IMG/VR virus record: IMGVR_UViG_3300042507_002545
Coordinates: 33,989-97,988 of that record
Direction: 5' to 3' (one strand)
DNA: 64,000 bases
Source: a virus
Shown here: piece by piece, positions 14,145 to 21,843 of the stretch
Layout of the letters: each line of letters begins with the position of its first letter
Numbering within the stretch: position 1 is the first letter of the stretch
Translations under genes and position numbers: made by a program
Notes under the pieces: generated by a model
Told to the model about the DNA's origin: nothing
What the model saw: the letters and a program-made list of their open reading frames with translations, nothing else
The model's database searches: none

Positions 14145-14268
14145 TTTCCTATTTGGTAGGAATATTACTGTGGAGGAGTTCGATACCATATATGATATGA
14201 GTATATTGGAACTTGAGTTAATGATTGAAGATATGCAAAAGCATATAAATTTAGTTATAGGAATATGA
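14080..14268 (+). CDS. Small unknown protein, overlapping start
   Basis: From ATG 14080 (MTTQVEVKTKVTLIEDINKG) this encodes 62 aa, with an acidic amphipathic C-terminal helix (EEFDTIYDMSILELELMIED). The frame stays open further upstream from a TTG at 13987. It ends by overlapping the ATG of the next gene at 14265, which supports it as part of the operon. Function unknown. Confidence 0.55.
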   Translation: MTTQVEVKTKVTLIEDINKGINFLFGRNITVEEFDTIYDMSILELELMIEDMQKHINLVIGI

Positions 14269-14573
14269 GTAAGATTAAAAACACCCCGGAATTTGAAGCA
14301 ATGATGAGAGAGCAAGAGTTAGCCGCATCATTTGACTATCAAGAGAAAGAAGCATTAATGCTAGATATTGCAGCACATGAAGCAATAGAAAAAGCATGTG
14401 ATGAGTATATAGAAGCTCAAAAAGTTTTTATAGCTGCACAAAAAAAGTTTGAACAAGCTTTATGTTTATATAAGATGCATAAAAGTGAGCTTACTCCTAA
14501 TGAAGAGCGTTTAGATAATGCTGTTACACAATTAGGTAATATGTTTAAAGGATTTAATCCTAATGATATATGA
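14265..14573 (+). CDS. Coiled-coil-type small protein
   Basis: The 102-aa product is Glu/Ala/Lys-rich and almost entirely helical (residues about 8-75), as in a coiled coil. It has no catalytic motif. Its stop overlaps the ATG of the lipoprotein gene (14570) as ATGA. Function unknown. Confidence 0.65.
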   Translation: MSKIKNTPEFEAMMREQELAASFDYQEKEALMLDIAAHEAIEKACDEYIEAQKVFIAAQKKFEQALCLYKMHKSELTPNEERLDNAVTQLGNMFKGFNPNDI

Positions 14574-14725
14574 AGAAGAGTAATGCCTACATCTTAATGT
14601 ACTTTGTGTTAATCACATTAGTAGCATTAATGACATCTTGTGCAACAACAGCACACAGTTGTGAAGATAGTTTTAAACCAAAGATTCGCGAGAACTACAA
14701 CTCTCGTGGAACTAATTGGTGGTAA
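14570..14725 (+). CDS. Small lipoprotein
   Basis: This 51-aa product begins with two lysines and a hydrophobic stretch ending in the lipobox-like LMTSC (Cys at residue 25). The mature part would be about 27 residues ending in GTNWW. Phage lipoproteins of this size often act in superinfection exclusion, but no specific family is recognised. Translational coupling (ATGA) to the gene before it supports expression. Confidence 0.65.
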   Translation: MKKSNAYILMYFVLITLVALMTSCATTAHSCEDSFKPKIRENYNSRGTNWW

Positions 14726-14732
14726 GATATTG

Positions 14733-14820
14733 CCTCGCGTCACATACTTTTTTCATCGGGAAGGACAACGGTCCTCTATAAAGTTTAGTTTTTACTGTTA
14801 AATACAACGGTGACGCGGGG
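14733..14820 (+). ncRNA. Structured leader or small RNA with an 11-bp closing stem
   Basis: CCTCGCGTCAC (14733-14743) pairs with GTGACGCGGGG (14810-14820) over 11 bp including one G-U. An inner hairpin AGGAC-AACG-GTCCT lies at 14763-14776. It ends 34 nt before ATG 14855, so a 5'-UTR regulatory role is as likely as a free RNA. Confidence 0.45.
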
Positions 14821-14842
14821 CAACAATATTTTTTTTCAATTA

Positions 14843-14852
14843 AAAAACCAAT
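14843..14852 (+). promoter_or_regulatory. AAAAACCAAT leader motif, copy 1
   Basis: AAAAACCAAT lies 2 nt before ATG 14855. The same decamer, or one base off, precedes four other genes (15716, 16599, 17104, 22371). It may mark the transcript start or act as a non-SD translation signal. Confidence 0.5.
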
Positions 14853-14854
14853 TT

Positions 14855-15625
14855 ATGACAAAAGTTTATATTGAAGATGAGCCTAACTTGAATCGTTTAG
14901 ATTGCGAGAAAGTTATGCAGGCTCCATTACCGGAGCAAAGGTTTAAGTTTTTTGGTCAAATGATTTACCCCTATTCTGATATTACTAGGATGGAAACCGA
15001 TACTCATGTGTATTGGGCTAATTGCATGCATATACCTAAATGGAATGAGAAAAGCGGTATTTATCTTAAAAATGACTCAACAGCTGGTTGTAGTTATGAT
15101 AAGACAACTAAGAAGTTTAATTTTTGGTATGGTAAACAAGTTATGTTTCTTAATGACGACATATACAAGGATATGTGTAAGTACTTTGGTGCTGAATGGT
15201 TTATAGAAGAAACTAGCGGTCTTAAGATTAGCACTACTAATTCTGTATTTGTTAGAGTACTGAAAGGTAAGATTACTAATACTGAAGAGTTAGTCAATAG
15301 TATTGTGAAGACTAACCCATTGCTTCGCAGACATAATGTTGATACTAATAAGTTACTGTCTTATGTAACAACTACTAATAATCGTATTCAAACATTAGCA
15401 GAATACGTAGAGGTTGCTCAAGACATTGATGCTTTGTTAGATCATGTATGTAAGTCCGGTTCTATTTTCTCATGGAGGATACATGACCTTATAAAGTATG
15501 CAAGAATGCTTAATAGGAAAATAGATTTCAGTTGGAGTGAGGCTATGATTACTGATAAACGTAATAAGTGGGAAAAAGAAGTAGAGGTTATTAAACAGGA
15601 GTGGATGCCCCTGTTATCGTTTTAA
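14855..15625 (+). CDS. Unknown 256-aa protein
   Basis: I chose ATG 14855 (MTKVYIEDEPNLNRLDCEKV), just after the AAAAACCAAT motif. A start at 14810 would read through the RNA stem. The protein is mixed, with a Tyr/Trp-rich N-terminal half and a helical C-terminal half (HDLIKYARMLNRKIDFSWSE) that faintly resembles the end of PcfJ-type proteins. That resemblance is weak and I do not assign it. Function unknown. Confidence 0.65.
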   Translation: MTKVYIEDEPNLNRLDCEKVMQAPLPEQRFKFFGQMIYPYSDITRMETDTHVYWANCMHIPKWNEKSGIYLKNDSTAGCSYDKTTKKFNFWYGKQVMFLNDDIYKDMCKYFGAEWFIEETSGLKISTTNSVFVRVLKGKITNTEELVNSIVKTNPLLRRHNVDTNKLLSYVTTTNNRIQTLAEYVEVAQDIDALLDHVCKSGSIFSWRIHDLIKYARMLNRKIDFSWSEAMITDKRNKWEKEVEVIKQEWMPLLSF

Positions 15626-15635
15626 GGGTGAAGGA

Positions 15636-15683
15636 CCTATGGCATTGCGGGAGTTTATCGATTTCTCCTGCTTTGCTAATAGG
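15636..15683 (+). promoter_or_regulatory. Two-tier hairpin in the leader of the 15716 gene
   Basis: CCTAT/ATAGG (15636-15640, 15679-15683) encloses GCGGGAG/CTCCTGC (15647-15653, 15665-15671, one G-U). There is no T tail, so it is more likely a leader structure than a terminator. Confidence 0.4.
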
Positions 15684-15702
15684 GTTAATTATGTATCAAT
15701 TT

Positions 15703-15712
15703 AAAAACCAAT
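15703..15712 (+). promoter_or_regulatory. AAAAACCAAT leader motif, copy 2
   Basis: The decamer is exact and 3 nt upstream of ATG 15716, preceded by CAATTT, as in copy 1 (CAATTA). Confidence 0.5.
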
Positions 15713-15715
15713 AGA

Positions 15716-16060
15716 ATGGCTAAAGTTACAAAAGAGCGTGTTGCTAATATATGCAAACGTGTGAATGGGGGTATGAAACCCGGGTATGCTACGCATGCTG
15801 AAGGATTAGGTGGTGGGTACCTAGTTGCGTTAAAAGATTCAGGTATTATCTATAAAGATAATGAAGGAAATTGGAAAGGTATGGTGAAGATCCATGCAAC
15901 AAGATTTGATGAGTTTGTCAAACTACGTCAACGCTATGATAAACAAGTGAAAGAAGGTGTTATCAGCGTTAAGTATATTAACAAACGCCCTAATGATACC
16001 CCTGTGGTAGAAAAAGTTAGTTTATTTAGAAGAATTTGGAATAGTATCTTAAAGAAATGA
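15716..16060 (+). CDS. Unknown basic protein
   Basis: The 114-aa product (MAKVTKERVANICKRVNGGM) is Lys/Arg-rich and ends in a short amphipathic stretch (LFRRIWNSILKK) that could touch a membrane. No domain is recognised. Its TGA overlaps the start region of the following membrane protein gene. Confidence 0.65.
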   Translation: MAKVTKERVANICKRVNGGMKPGYATHAEGLGGGYLVALKDSGIIYKDNEGNWKGMVKIHATRFDEFVKLRQRYDKQVKEGVISVKYINKRPNDTPVVEKVSLFRRIWNSILKK

Positions 16061-16062
16061 TA

Positions 16063-16242
16063 ATGAGTGAGCAAGATAAAAGACCCGTGTTTATGGGCAA
16101 TTTTGAACGTTTTAAGAAAGAAACGCAAGTAAAACATGAAGATGTTATGAGACAAGCAAAGAAACTAAATGAAAAAATGACGCTTGCATTAGCTATGGCA
16201 ACAGTTGCTATTATAACAGCTATTGCAGCTTTAGCTATATAA
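16063..16242 (+). CDS. Small tail-anchored membrane protein
   Basis: From ATG 16063 (59 aa; the ATG at 16057 is also possible) a charged N-terminal region precedes a single hydrophobic helix at the C-terminus (LALAMATVAIITAIAALAI). This is a tail-anchor layout. Function unknown. Confidence 0.6.
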   Translation: MSEQDKRPVFMGNFERFKKETQVKHEDVMRQAKKLNEKMTLALAMATVAIITAIAALAI

Positions 16243-16312
16243 TGCCGATTTTTTTCTAGTAATTATTGTATATTAAAGCAATTTGTAGTAAGCAGTTTTA
16301 CCTTTGATATAT

Positions 16313-16585
16313 ATGTATTACCAGCTCCCAAATGGGAAAACAATATGGCTTGACGTTAATGATATTCTTAATCTTACAGATAGGGATATTAGAGAACTCG
16401 TCGCCTGTAATGCTGGTGAACATTTATCCAATCCTTGGCATGGTGCTTCTATAAAAACGCAACAAGATGATGAGGAAGACTTTCAAGATGAGGAAGAACA
16501 AGAGAACTATTATAAAGAGTTCTTTCCTGATGAGTTTCCTGATATAGCAGATGATGCTATAGACTTTGACAATTTAGAAGACTAA
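16313..16585 (+). CDS. Small acidic phage protein
   Basis: I chose ATG 16313 (MYYQLPNGKTIWLDVNDILN, 90 aa) over an upstream TTG. The N-terminal half, with NLTDRDIRELVACNAG then NPWHG, resembles a small family I associate with large Bacteroidota phages. The C-terminal half is very Asp/Glu-rich, suggesting a DNA mimic or a flexible acidic tail. Function unknown. Confidence 0.7.
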   Translation: MYYQLPNGKTIWLDVNDILNLTDRDIRELVACNAGEHLSNPWHGASIKTQQDDEEDFQDEEEQENYYKEFFPDEFPDIADDAIDFDNLED

Positions 16586-16593
16586 AAACCAAT
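16584..16593 (+). promoter_or_regulatory. AAAAACCAAT leader motif, copy 3
   Basis: The exact decamer overlaps the stop codon of the previous gene and lies 5 nt before ATG 16599. Confidence 0.5.
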
Positions 16594-16598
16594 TATTT

Positions 16599-17054
16599 AT
16601 GAGTTATCGTGTTATAGTATCCTCTAATGAGGATGGCTCGGTTATTTCTTTGAGTAAGAATAACCCCGTATATGGATACATTCGTGTATCACAAAAGCGT
16701 TTAGTTATTAATAGGAAGGGCTGGGTAAATATGAGAGAATTATCCGCACTTGTCCAAGCTGATGTTGAAACACTAAAGCAATTAGATTGGAAAGCAGGTC
16801 AAGAACTTAATGGTCACATTGTGATTAAAGAAAGTGTTGAGCCTTTTTCCCCAGAGAATTCTGATAAAGACCTTAAGATAGCAGGTGACAGCGATGTTAT
16901 TTGTAGCATTAATGGTCAACCAATTTATCGTAAATGTTTTTATGACCCTACTGCTAATGATACCGATGTATTAGTGCAACACGATAATTTGGAAGAAATT
17001 CGTAGTGCTATGGCGGTTGCTAAATTAGCAGAAGCAGACAACTTTACTTTGTAA
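16599..17054 (+). CDS. Unknown 151-aa protein
   Basis: The product (MSYRVIVSSNEDGSVISLSK) has a beta-type N-terminal half with a repeated NxxxRKGWVN/GYIRVSQKR-like pattern and an acidic helical C-terminus. No known domain is visible. It is followed directly by a terminator and so closes a transcript begun near the motif-3 leader or earlier. Confidence 0.65.
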   Translation: MSYRVIVSSNEDGSVISLSKNNPVYGYIRVSQKRLVINRKGWVNMRELSALVQADVETLKQLDWKAGQELNGHIVIKESVEPFSPENSDKDLKIAGDSDVICSINGQPIYRKCFYDPTANDTDVLVQHDNLEEIRSAMAVAKLAEADNFTL

Positions 17055-17079
17055 AGGGGGTAAGTTTACCCTCTTTTTT
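17055..17079 (+). terminator. Terminator
   Basis: GGGGGTA/TACCCTC forms a compact stem (17056-17073) followed by six T. Confidence 0.8.
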
Positions 17080-17083
17080 GTAT

Positions 17084-17093
17084 AAAAACCAAC
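17084..17093 (+). promoter_or_regulatory. AAAAACCAA leader motif, copy 4
   Basis: AAAAACCAAC (one mismatch at the last base) lies 10 nt upstream of ATG 17104 and directly after the terminator, so it is probably at a new transcript start. Confidence 0.5.
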
Positions 17094-17103
17094 TCAAATA
17101 AAT

Positions 17104-17583
17104 ATGAATAACAAGTACACTTTTGCACAAAAGGTAGTTTACAAAGGTAAGATGCAGTCTTACCAGTTGTACGGTAATCCTGGCCGTAAACAGCAGGTGG
17201 TCTATGAAAAAGACGAGTTTAACGCACAACAGAATTTTCTGTATAAGCGTGTGTTGTTCGGATTAAGTGTATACTCCGAAGAAGAATTGACGAAAATGCA
17301 TTGGGATAAGAAAAAGCGTATCCAAAAGGTGCATAGTCGTGCGCAAAACGTTTTAAATATTTGGAAACATCAGCTTACTAATCAATGGACTGCTGACCTA
17401 TTGGGTCACCTGTTTTGGAATAGTAGCTTTGTTAAAGAATATAGTGAAAAATTTGTTAATGATATTGACCCTACGTATATTAGCAATCTAGAATTTAAAT
17501 CTCTAGGCGTTAGTAAGAAGGAAGTAATTAACAAATTGATAGAGGAAAAGGTATTACCTTATAATTTTTATCAACTAAAATAA
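17104..17583 (+). CDS. Unknown 159-aa protein
   Basis: This basic, aromatic-rich protein (MNNKYTFAQKVVYKGKMQSY) includes a helical segment SEEELTKMHWDKKKRIQKVH similar in character to small phage proteins of unknown role. No catalytic signature is seen. It is the first gene of a tight series after a terminator. Confidence 0.65.
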   Translation: MNNKYTFAQKVVYKGKMQSYQLYGNPGRKQQVVYEKDEFNAQQNFLYKRVLFGLSVYSEEELTKMHWDKKKRIQKVHSRAQNVLNIWKHQLTNQWTADLLGHLFWNSSFVKEYSEKFVNDIDPTYISNLEFKSLGVSKKEVINKLIEEKVLPYNFYQLK

Positions 17584-17588
17584 ACGGC

Positions 17589-17900
17589 ATGAGACTCAGT
17601 GATTTAGATAACCGTGAGATTCTATTTATCTACTTTAGCAATAGAAAATGGTTAGATACCTATGAGGATATATTTGAGTATAAGTCAACAGAGGATGTGT
17701 TAAACATTCTTGACTTTGGTCAAATCCGTATTACTCAACCTCTTACTGATGAGGATATCGTAAAAATACAGGAATCTGATCATTTCATACTTGCTACTAA
17801 TATCAATAGGAAACTTGAGGATATAGTAGATATGATTGAAGAAGCGGATAAAGATCTATACGCTGATGTCAAAGGCTGCTTTGAAAAAGCCAAGATTTAA
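17589..17900 (+). CDS. Small acidic protein
   Basis: The 103-aa product (MRLSDLDNREILFIYFSNRK) is acidic and helical with no motif. It begins 5 nt after the previous stop and ends 3 nt before the next ATG. Function unknown. Confidence 0.65.
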   Translation: MRLSDLDNREILFIYFSNRKWLDTYEDIFEYKSTEDVLNILDFGQIRITQPLTDEDIVKIQESDHFILATNINRKLEDIVDMIEEADKDLYADVKGCFEKAKI

Positions 17901-17903
17901 TCT

Positions 17904-18113
17904 ATGAAAACAACATTTATAATGAACGGGTCAACAAGACTTGTTCTCACTCCTGAGACGGAAGCCGAGGAGATTATGCTTAAGCAACTAACTAAACAAG
18001 ATAATATTATAACACAAGTAGGAGAGGGTAGTCATATTTCCCTTACCTATGGTAGTAATTCTATTATCATTATGAAGTCTGATAATGTTGCAAGCCAAAG
18101 CGAAGAAGTGTGA
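17904..18113 (+). CDS. Small unknown protein
   Basis: This 69-aa beta-type product starts MKTTFIMNGSTRLVLTPETE. The last 29 nt overlap the start of the HNH gene in another frame, which suggests coupled translation. Function unknown. Confidence 0.6.
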   Translation: MKTTFIMNGSTRLVLTPETEAEEIMLKQLTKQDNIITQVGEGSHISLTYGSNSIIIMKSDNVASQSEEV

Positions 18114-18507
18114 TGGGTGTGAAACCACCCAACCTATTTGGAAGAAAGAGGGTAAACAAAGGTTTTGTAAAGCCTGCTGGAGTAAACAATTTAAGGGTTT
18201 ATCTAGTACTAAAAAACCAACGGCAAAGAAACCTTTGTCCCCTCGCTCTTCTAAACAAGAAAAGTTAGATGTACTTTACAGTACTCTGCGTGGTACCTAT
18301 CTAAAAACTAATCCCATGTGTAAAGCTAAGTTGCCCGGTTGTCAGATTAATGCTACAGACGTGCATCATATGGTGGGAAGAATTGGTGAAAGGTTATTAG
18401 ATAGTACCAATTTTCTTGCAGTATGTAGGACTTGTCACAACTGGATTGAAGTTAACCCTAAAGAAGCTAAGTTACTTGGCTTCAGTAAATCAAGAGAGGA
18501 ATCATGA
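18085..18507 (+). CDS. HNH nuclease-like protein with N-terminal zinc ribbon
   Basis: In this 140-aa protein, residues 8-31 contain CDGC and CKAC pairs as in a zinc ribbon. A Lys/Ser/Pro linker follows. The C-terminal part has CKAKLPGCQ, the DVHHMVGR segment and CRTCHNWIE, which is the His-His core of HNH endonucleases with a structural zinc site. It resembles NinG-like or generic phage HNH proteins. It could process recombination intermediates or cut DNA during packaging; the substrate is not known. Confidence 0.8.
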   Translation: MLQAKAKKCDGCETTQPIWKKEGKQRFCKACWSKQFKGLSSTKKPTAKKPLSPRSSKQEKLDVLYSTLRGTYLKTNPMCKAKLPGCQINATDVHHMVGRIGERLLDSTNFLAVCRTCHNWIEVNPKEAKLLGFSKSREES

Positions 18508-18845
18508 TAATTAAATTTGAAAAAATACCTGATTTTGTTAATCTCAGATTAATAGAACCCACATGGCGTGGGGATAGTGGTGAACTTGTAGTTCATCATG
18601 AACTTACCAATGGTATACTTAAGATATGGGAAGAAGAAGTAAAGGATGGTGATATACTAACCTTTGAGATATCTCCTATACCTATTAACGGTGAGTCCTA
18701 TATATTTACCAAAGAGGGTAGTCCTAAAAGCATTGGTGGTTGTATGTATACAAATCCTAAAATAGGATTGCATTATATATGCGAACTACTACTTATGTAT
18801 GTAGGACCTGAATACCCCGAACATTTTTACATTAAGAAAAAATAA
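18504..18845 (+). CDS. Unknown 113-aa protein
   Basis: The product (MIIKFEKIPDFVNLRLIEPT) is beta-type with Pro/Gly turns and one late cysteine. Its start overlaps the HNH stop by 4 nt. It precedes the PP2C gene by 7 nt. Function unknown. Confidence 0.65.
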   Translation: MIIKFEKIPDFVNLRLIEPTWRGDSGELVVHHELTNGILKIWEEEVKDGDILTFEISPIPINGESYIFTKEGSPKSIGGCMYTNPKIGLHYICELLLMYVGPEYPEHFYIKKK

Positions 18846-18852
18846 AATAAGT

Positions 18853-19659
18853 ATGAAAAATTCTATAGAATTAGACGAAATAAGACAAGATAATAAGCCT
18901 TTTATTGCAGTTGAAGACAATGTTTTTTACGGCACAGCTGTAAAACAAGATTATACTAAGAACAACCAAGATGCGGTATATGTAGATAGCCAAAATGGTA
19001 TCTACTGTTTAGCAGATGGTATGGGTGGTGAGACTTCACCATTGCTATCACCTGAAGAGATGTCTAAATTTATTGTATCTAAGTTAGCAGGTTTAGAACC
19101 TTACAAAACTAGATTGCATAAAGCAATTGAACTACTAAATGAAAACCCTGAGATAACTGCTGATAATCTTATATCATATAACTTAAGTTCATTTAGTGGT
19201 AGAAATGTTTATTTGATGAGAGAATTACATCGTGCTATTAAAGAAAAAGAATGTCTTTTGCATGTGTATAATCAAAGAGCTGGTGCAACTACACTAATTG
19301 CTAAAAGAGTTAGTGATAACACCTATAACATATCTAAATCAGGTGATACTGTATTCTTTGTCGTAGATTCTAATAAAAATGTTAAGCAAGTACATGGTAT
19401 CTCTACAGATTTTATGACTACAGGTTATTTAGGTAGTGTTAATGACGGTGAGTTTTATTTAGATGAACCAGAGTTAGATGAGTTTACAGTTACTTTAGAA
19501 GAAGGTGATACTTTAGTTTTATCTACAGATTTCATTGAGACTGAAGAAGCAATTAAAGATTTCATTGATACCAACTTTGGTTTTGACATTGACTTTAGAA
19601 ACTTCCAAAGTAAGCATAAAGCAGATGATTCAACGTTTATAACTATCAAGTATGTGTAA
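18853..19659 (+). CDS. PP2C-type (PPM) serine/threonine phosphatase
   Basis: The 268-aa protein carries the PPM motif series: KNNQDAVYV near residue 40, CLADGMGGE (metal-binding DGxGG) near 57, GATTLIA, SGDTVFFVV, LVLSTDFIE (D in the DG position) and KADDSTFITIKY at the end (DDxT). The full order and spacing are those of a bacterial PP2C phosphatase that removes phosphate from Ser/Thr using two metal ions. It could reverse host Hanks-kinase signalling or regulate a phage protein. I saw no kinase in the window. It overlaps the next gene by 8 nt. Confidence 0.88.
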   Translation: MKNSIELDEIRQDNKPFIAVEDNVFYGTAVKQDYTKNNQDAVYVDSQNGIYCLADGMGGETSPLLSPEEMSKFIVSKLAGLEPYKTRLHKAIELLNENPEITADNLISYNLSSFSGRNVYLMRELHRAIKEKECLLHVYNQRAGATTLIAKRVSDNTYNISKSGDTVFFVVDSNKNVKQVHGISTDFMTTGYLGSVNDGEFYLDEPELDEFTVTLEEGDTLVLSTDFIETEEAIKDFIDTNFGFDIDFRNFQSKHKADDSTFITIKYV

Positions 19660-20035
19660 TTTTAAAAAAGTAATTTTTAGTTTACTATTCTTACTTTTAT
19701 CATTTTGCTTAATAGCTCAAAATAATAGCCACAGTGCACGTGCAATAAGGTTTAGTCATACTGAAGATGATGCTTTTAATTGGGCAGAGTCTGTTAGTGT
19801 AGATATACCTATTATCATAACAGATAATATTCTAAACATATACACTGAAACACCACAAACATTTCGTATTACTGGTGATCCCGTAGATGTTGACAAATTT
19901 AGCAAGCAATGGTCTGCTATAGATGGTAACGATGTAACCTGCAGTATAAAATTTGTGAGTATAAATGCAAAATTCTTCTGCTATATATATTATGCAGATG
20001 TAGCTTATTTTTATCGAATAGCAGAGTATGAATAG
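19652..20035 (+). CDS. Secreted or periplasmic protein with signal peptide
   Basis: The 127-aa product has a typical signal peptide, KK plus a hydrophobic core (FSLLFLLLSFCLIAQ), with cleavage probably after the AQ near residue 23. The mature part is beta-type with no motif. It overlaps both the PP2C gene and the helicase gene by 8 nt. It might alter the cell envelope after infection. Confidence 0.7.
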   Translation: MCNFKKVIFSLLFLLLSFCLIAQNNSHSARAIRFSHTEDDAFNWAESVSVDIPIIITDNILNIYTETPQTFRITGDPVDVDKFSKQWSAIDGNDVTCSIKFVSINAKFFCYIYYADVAYFYRIAEYE

Positions 20036-21119
20036 AGAAGAAATTCAAAAGCAAGCGTTAGATACGTTAATTGCTAATAAAAGATGTGGTATTGCTGTAT
20101 CTATGGGAGTTGGTAAAACTCTCATAGGTCTACAGCATATTGCAACTAACTACTATGAAGAACTCAAAGTGTTAGTTGTAGCACCTAAGAAGTCTATATT
20201 TAAGTCCTGGGTTGAAGAGGCTGATAAGTTTAATATGTCTTATTTGAAAGAGCATATTAAGTTTACCACTTATTTATCTTTAGGGAAACAGGATTTAGAT
20301 TATGATGTCGTGTACTTAGATGAGTGTCATAACCTGTTAGAATCACATGAACCTTGGCTATCTCAGTACAAGGGTACTATTGTAGGTCTTACTGGTACAC
20401 CACCGCGTATTGCAAAGTCTGAGAAAGGACAAATGGTCGCCAAGTATTGTCCTATTAAATACCGTTACATCACTGATGAAGCAGTAGAAGATGGTATTCT
20501 AAATGACTATGAAATTATTATACATTTATTAGATTTAGATAAAAGCTTAACTTATAAGCAAAAAACTAAAAAAGGTTATTTTCCATCTTCAGAGTTAAAG
20601 AACTATAACTACTGGACTGAGAAACTAATGAATGCTAATGGTTTTAAAGAAGAACAAATACTTAGAGTAATGCGTATGAAATCTATGATGGGTTACCCCA
20701 GCAAAGAGCGCTATGCTTTAAAATTGTTCAATGCTATAACTGATAAGGTTATATTGTTTGCTAATACACAAGAGCAAGCAGATAAAATGTGTAAGTATAG
20801 TTATCATAGTGGTAATAAAGGTTCTGAAGTTAATCTCGAGTTGTTTAAGACTGGTGACATTGATAAGTTAAGTTGTGTATTGCAGCTTAATGAAGGTGTA
20901 AACATACCTAATCTTAAACAGGGTATCATTATGCATGCATATGGTAATGAACGCAAGTCTGCTCAAAGACTTGGTCGTATGTTGAGATTAAACCCTAATG
21001 AAAAAGCAGTGATTCACATATTGTGTTATGATAATACAGTGGATACTACATGGGTTCAGAATGCTTTAGAGCAATATGATGACACAAAAATTAAATGGAT
21101 TAAAGCAAATGAACAGTAA
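20028..21119 (+). CDS. SF2 DEAD/DEAH-box helicase
   Basis: In this 363-aa protein, SMGVGKTLIG is Walker A (motif I), VVYLDECHN is motif II (DECH), GLTGTPPR is motif III, and the second RecA lobe has LQLNEGVNIP (motif V) and SAQRLGRMLR (motif VI). The compact UvsW/RecG-like size suggests a phage DNA remodelling helicase for recombination or fork restart. The end overlaps the start of the next gene. Confidence 0.88.
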   Translation: MNREEIQKQALDTLIANKRCGIAVSMGVGKTLIGLQHIATNYYEELKVLVVAPKKSIFKSWVEEADKFNMSYLKEHIKFTTYLSLGKQDLDYDVVYLDECHNLLESHEPWLSQYKGTIVGLTGTPPRIAKSEKGQMVAKYCPIKYRYITDEAVEDGILNDYEIIIHLLDLDKSLTYKQKTKKGYFPSSELKNYNYWTEKLMNANGFKEEQILRVMRMKSMMGYPSKERYALKLFNAITDKVILFANTQEQADKMCKYSYHSGNKGSEVNLELFKTGDIDKLSCVLQLNEGVNIPNLKQGIIMHAYGNERKSAQRLGRMLRLNPNEKAVIHILCYDNTVDTTWVQNALEQYDDTKIKWIKANEQ

Positions 21120-21348
21120 TTTACCCACTGGTGCAGAACAAGATGTTAATGCACCTTGGAATCAAGTAAGTGATTTATGTAAGAATTGCGACAGAGATAT
21201 TATTAGAGGTATGGCTTATGAGTCAACACCTGATGAGTCCGATGTCGATGAACATTTTGAGGCAATGCTTGAAGAAGCAGATATATGCCGTGATTGTTTT
21301 AAAGAAGAACAAGCAGATGATGATGACTGGTGTAACTGGCGAGACTAA
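21109..21348 (+). CDS. Small zinc-ribbon-like acidic protein
   Basis: I chose ATG 21109 (MNSNLPTGAEQDVNAPW, 79 aa), overlapping the helicase stop. CKNC and CRDC pairs about 40 residues apart suggest one zinc site, and the rest is Asp/Glu-rich. Function unknown. Confidence 0.6.
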   Translation: MNSNLPTGAEQDVNAPWNQVSDLCKNCDRDIIRGMAYESTPDESDVDEHFEAMLEEADICRDCFKEEQADDDDWCNWRD

Positions 21349-21619
21349 AACTGTTGAACTTGAAGATGTAAAGCTTGATCTGTCCTTTATGGAGGACAGC
21401 AAGCTCATCTTGTTCAATGATGACCACAATAGCTTTGATAAAGTTATTATGGCTCTTATTGTATACTGTCAAATCTCTAGTGCTAAGGCTGCAGAGATTA
21501 CTATGAAAGTACACAATGACGGTAAAGCTGTAGCAAAGTATGGTCCTCGTAAAGACCTGGAAGTTATAGCTGGTATATTTGGTGAACTAGATTTAACCTG
21601 TGAAATAGAAGACCCATGA
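21317..21619 (+). CDS. clpS: ClpS-like Clp protease adaptor
   Basis: Three ATGs (21317, 21320, 21323) are possible starts, giving 98-100 aa. The core LILFNDDHNSFDKVIMALIV...AAEITMKVHNDGKA follows the ClpS fold: the NDD motif that forms the N-degron pocket, the helix that contacts ClpA/C, and the VH histidine region. ClpS recognises proteins with N-terminal Phe/Leu/Trp/Tyr and hands them to ClpAP. A phage copy could redirect or block host proteolysis. The exact pocket residues need alignment. Confidence 0.8.
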   Translation: MMMTGVTGETKTVELEDVKLDLSFMEDSKLILFNDDHNSFDKVIMALIVYCQISSAKAAEITMKVHNDGKAVAKYGPRKDLEVIAGIFGELDLTCEIEDP

Positions 21620-21843
21620 AACCAGGAGACTACTACATAGATGATTACTATGAGCCAGATACTATTGTAGTAAAGATTACTGATCAAGATACTGCTGATG
21701 GTTACACATGTAGAGTTGTTTATTCAAGTGATCCTGGCCGTATGAGAATAGGTGAAAAGGTATCACGTTATTCAGATGACGAGGACCTTATACCAGTAGC
21801 TATGATCACCATAGATAATAAAGTAATACTAATTAATTTATGA
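21616..21843 (+). CDS. Unknown small protein
   Basis: This 75-aa acidic beta-type product (MKPGDYYIDDYYEPDTIVVK) overlaps the ClpS stop by 4 nt and the next gene by 4 nt (ATGA style). No motif is recognised. Confidence 0.65.
   Translation: MKPGDYYIDDYYEPDTIVVKITDQDTADGYTCRVVYSSDPGRMRIGEKVSRYSDDEDLIPVAMITIDNKVILINL

Noticed and set aside
13929-14315. 128-aa minus-strand frame opposite two small genes
   Set aside because: Composition is Phe/Ser/Ile-rich as in antisense shadows, and the plus frames have the tight ATGA couplings of this operon.
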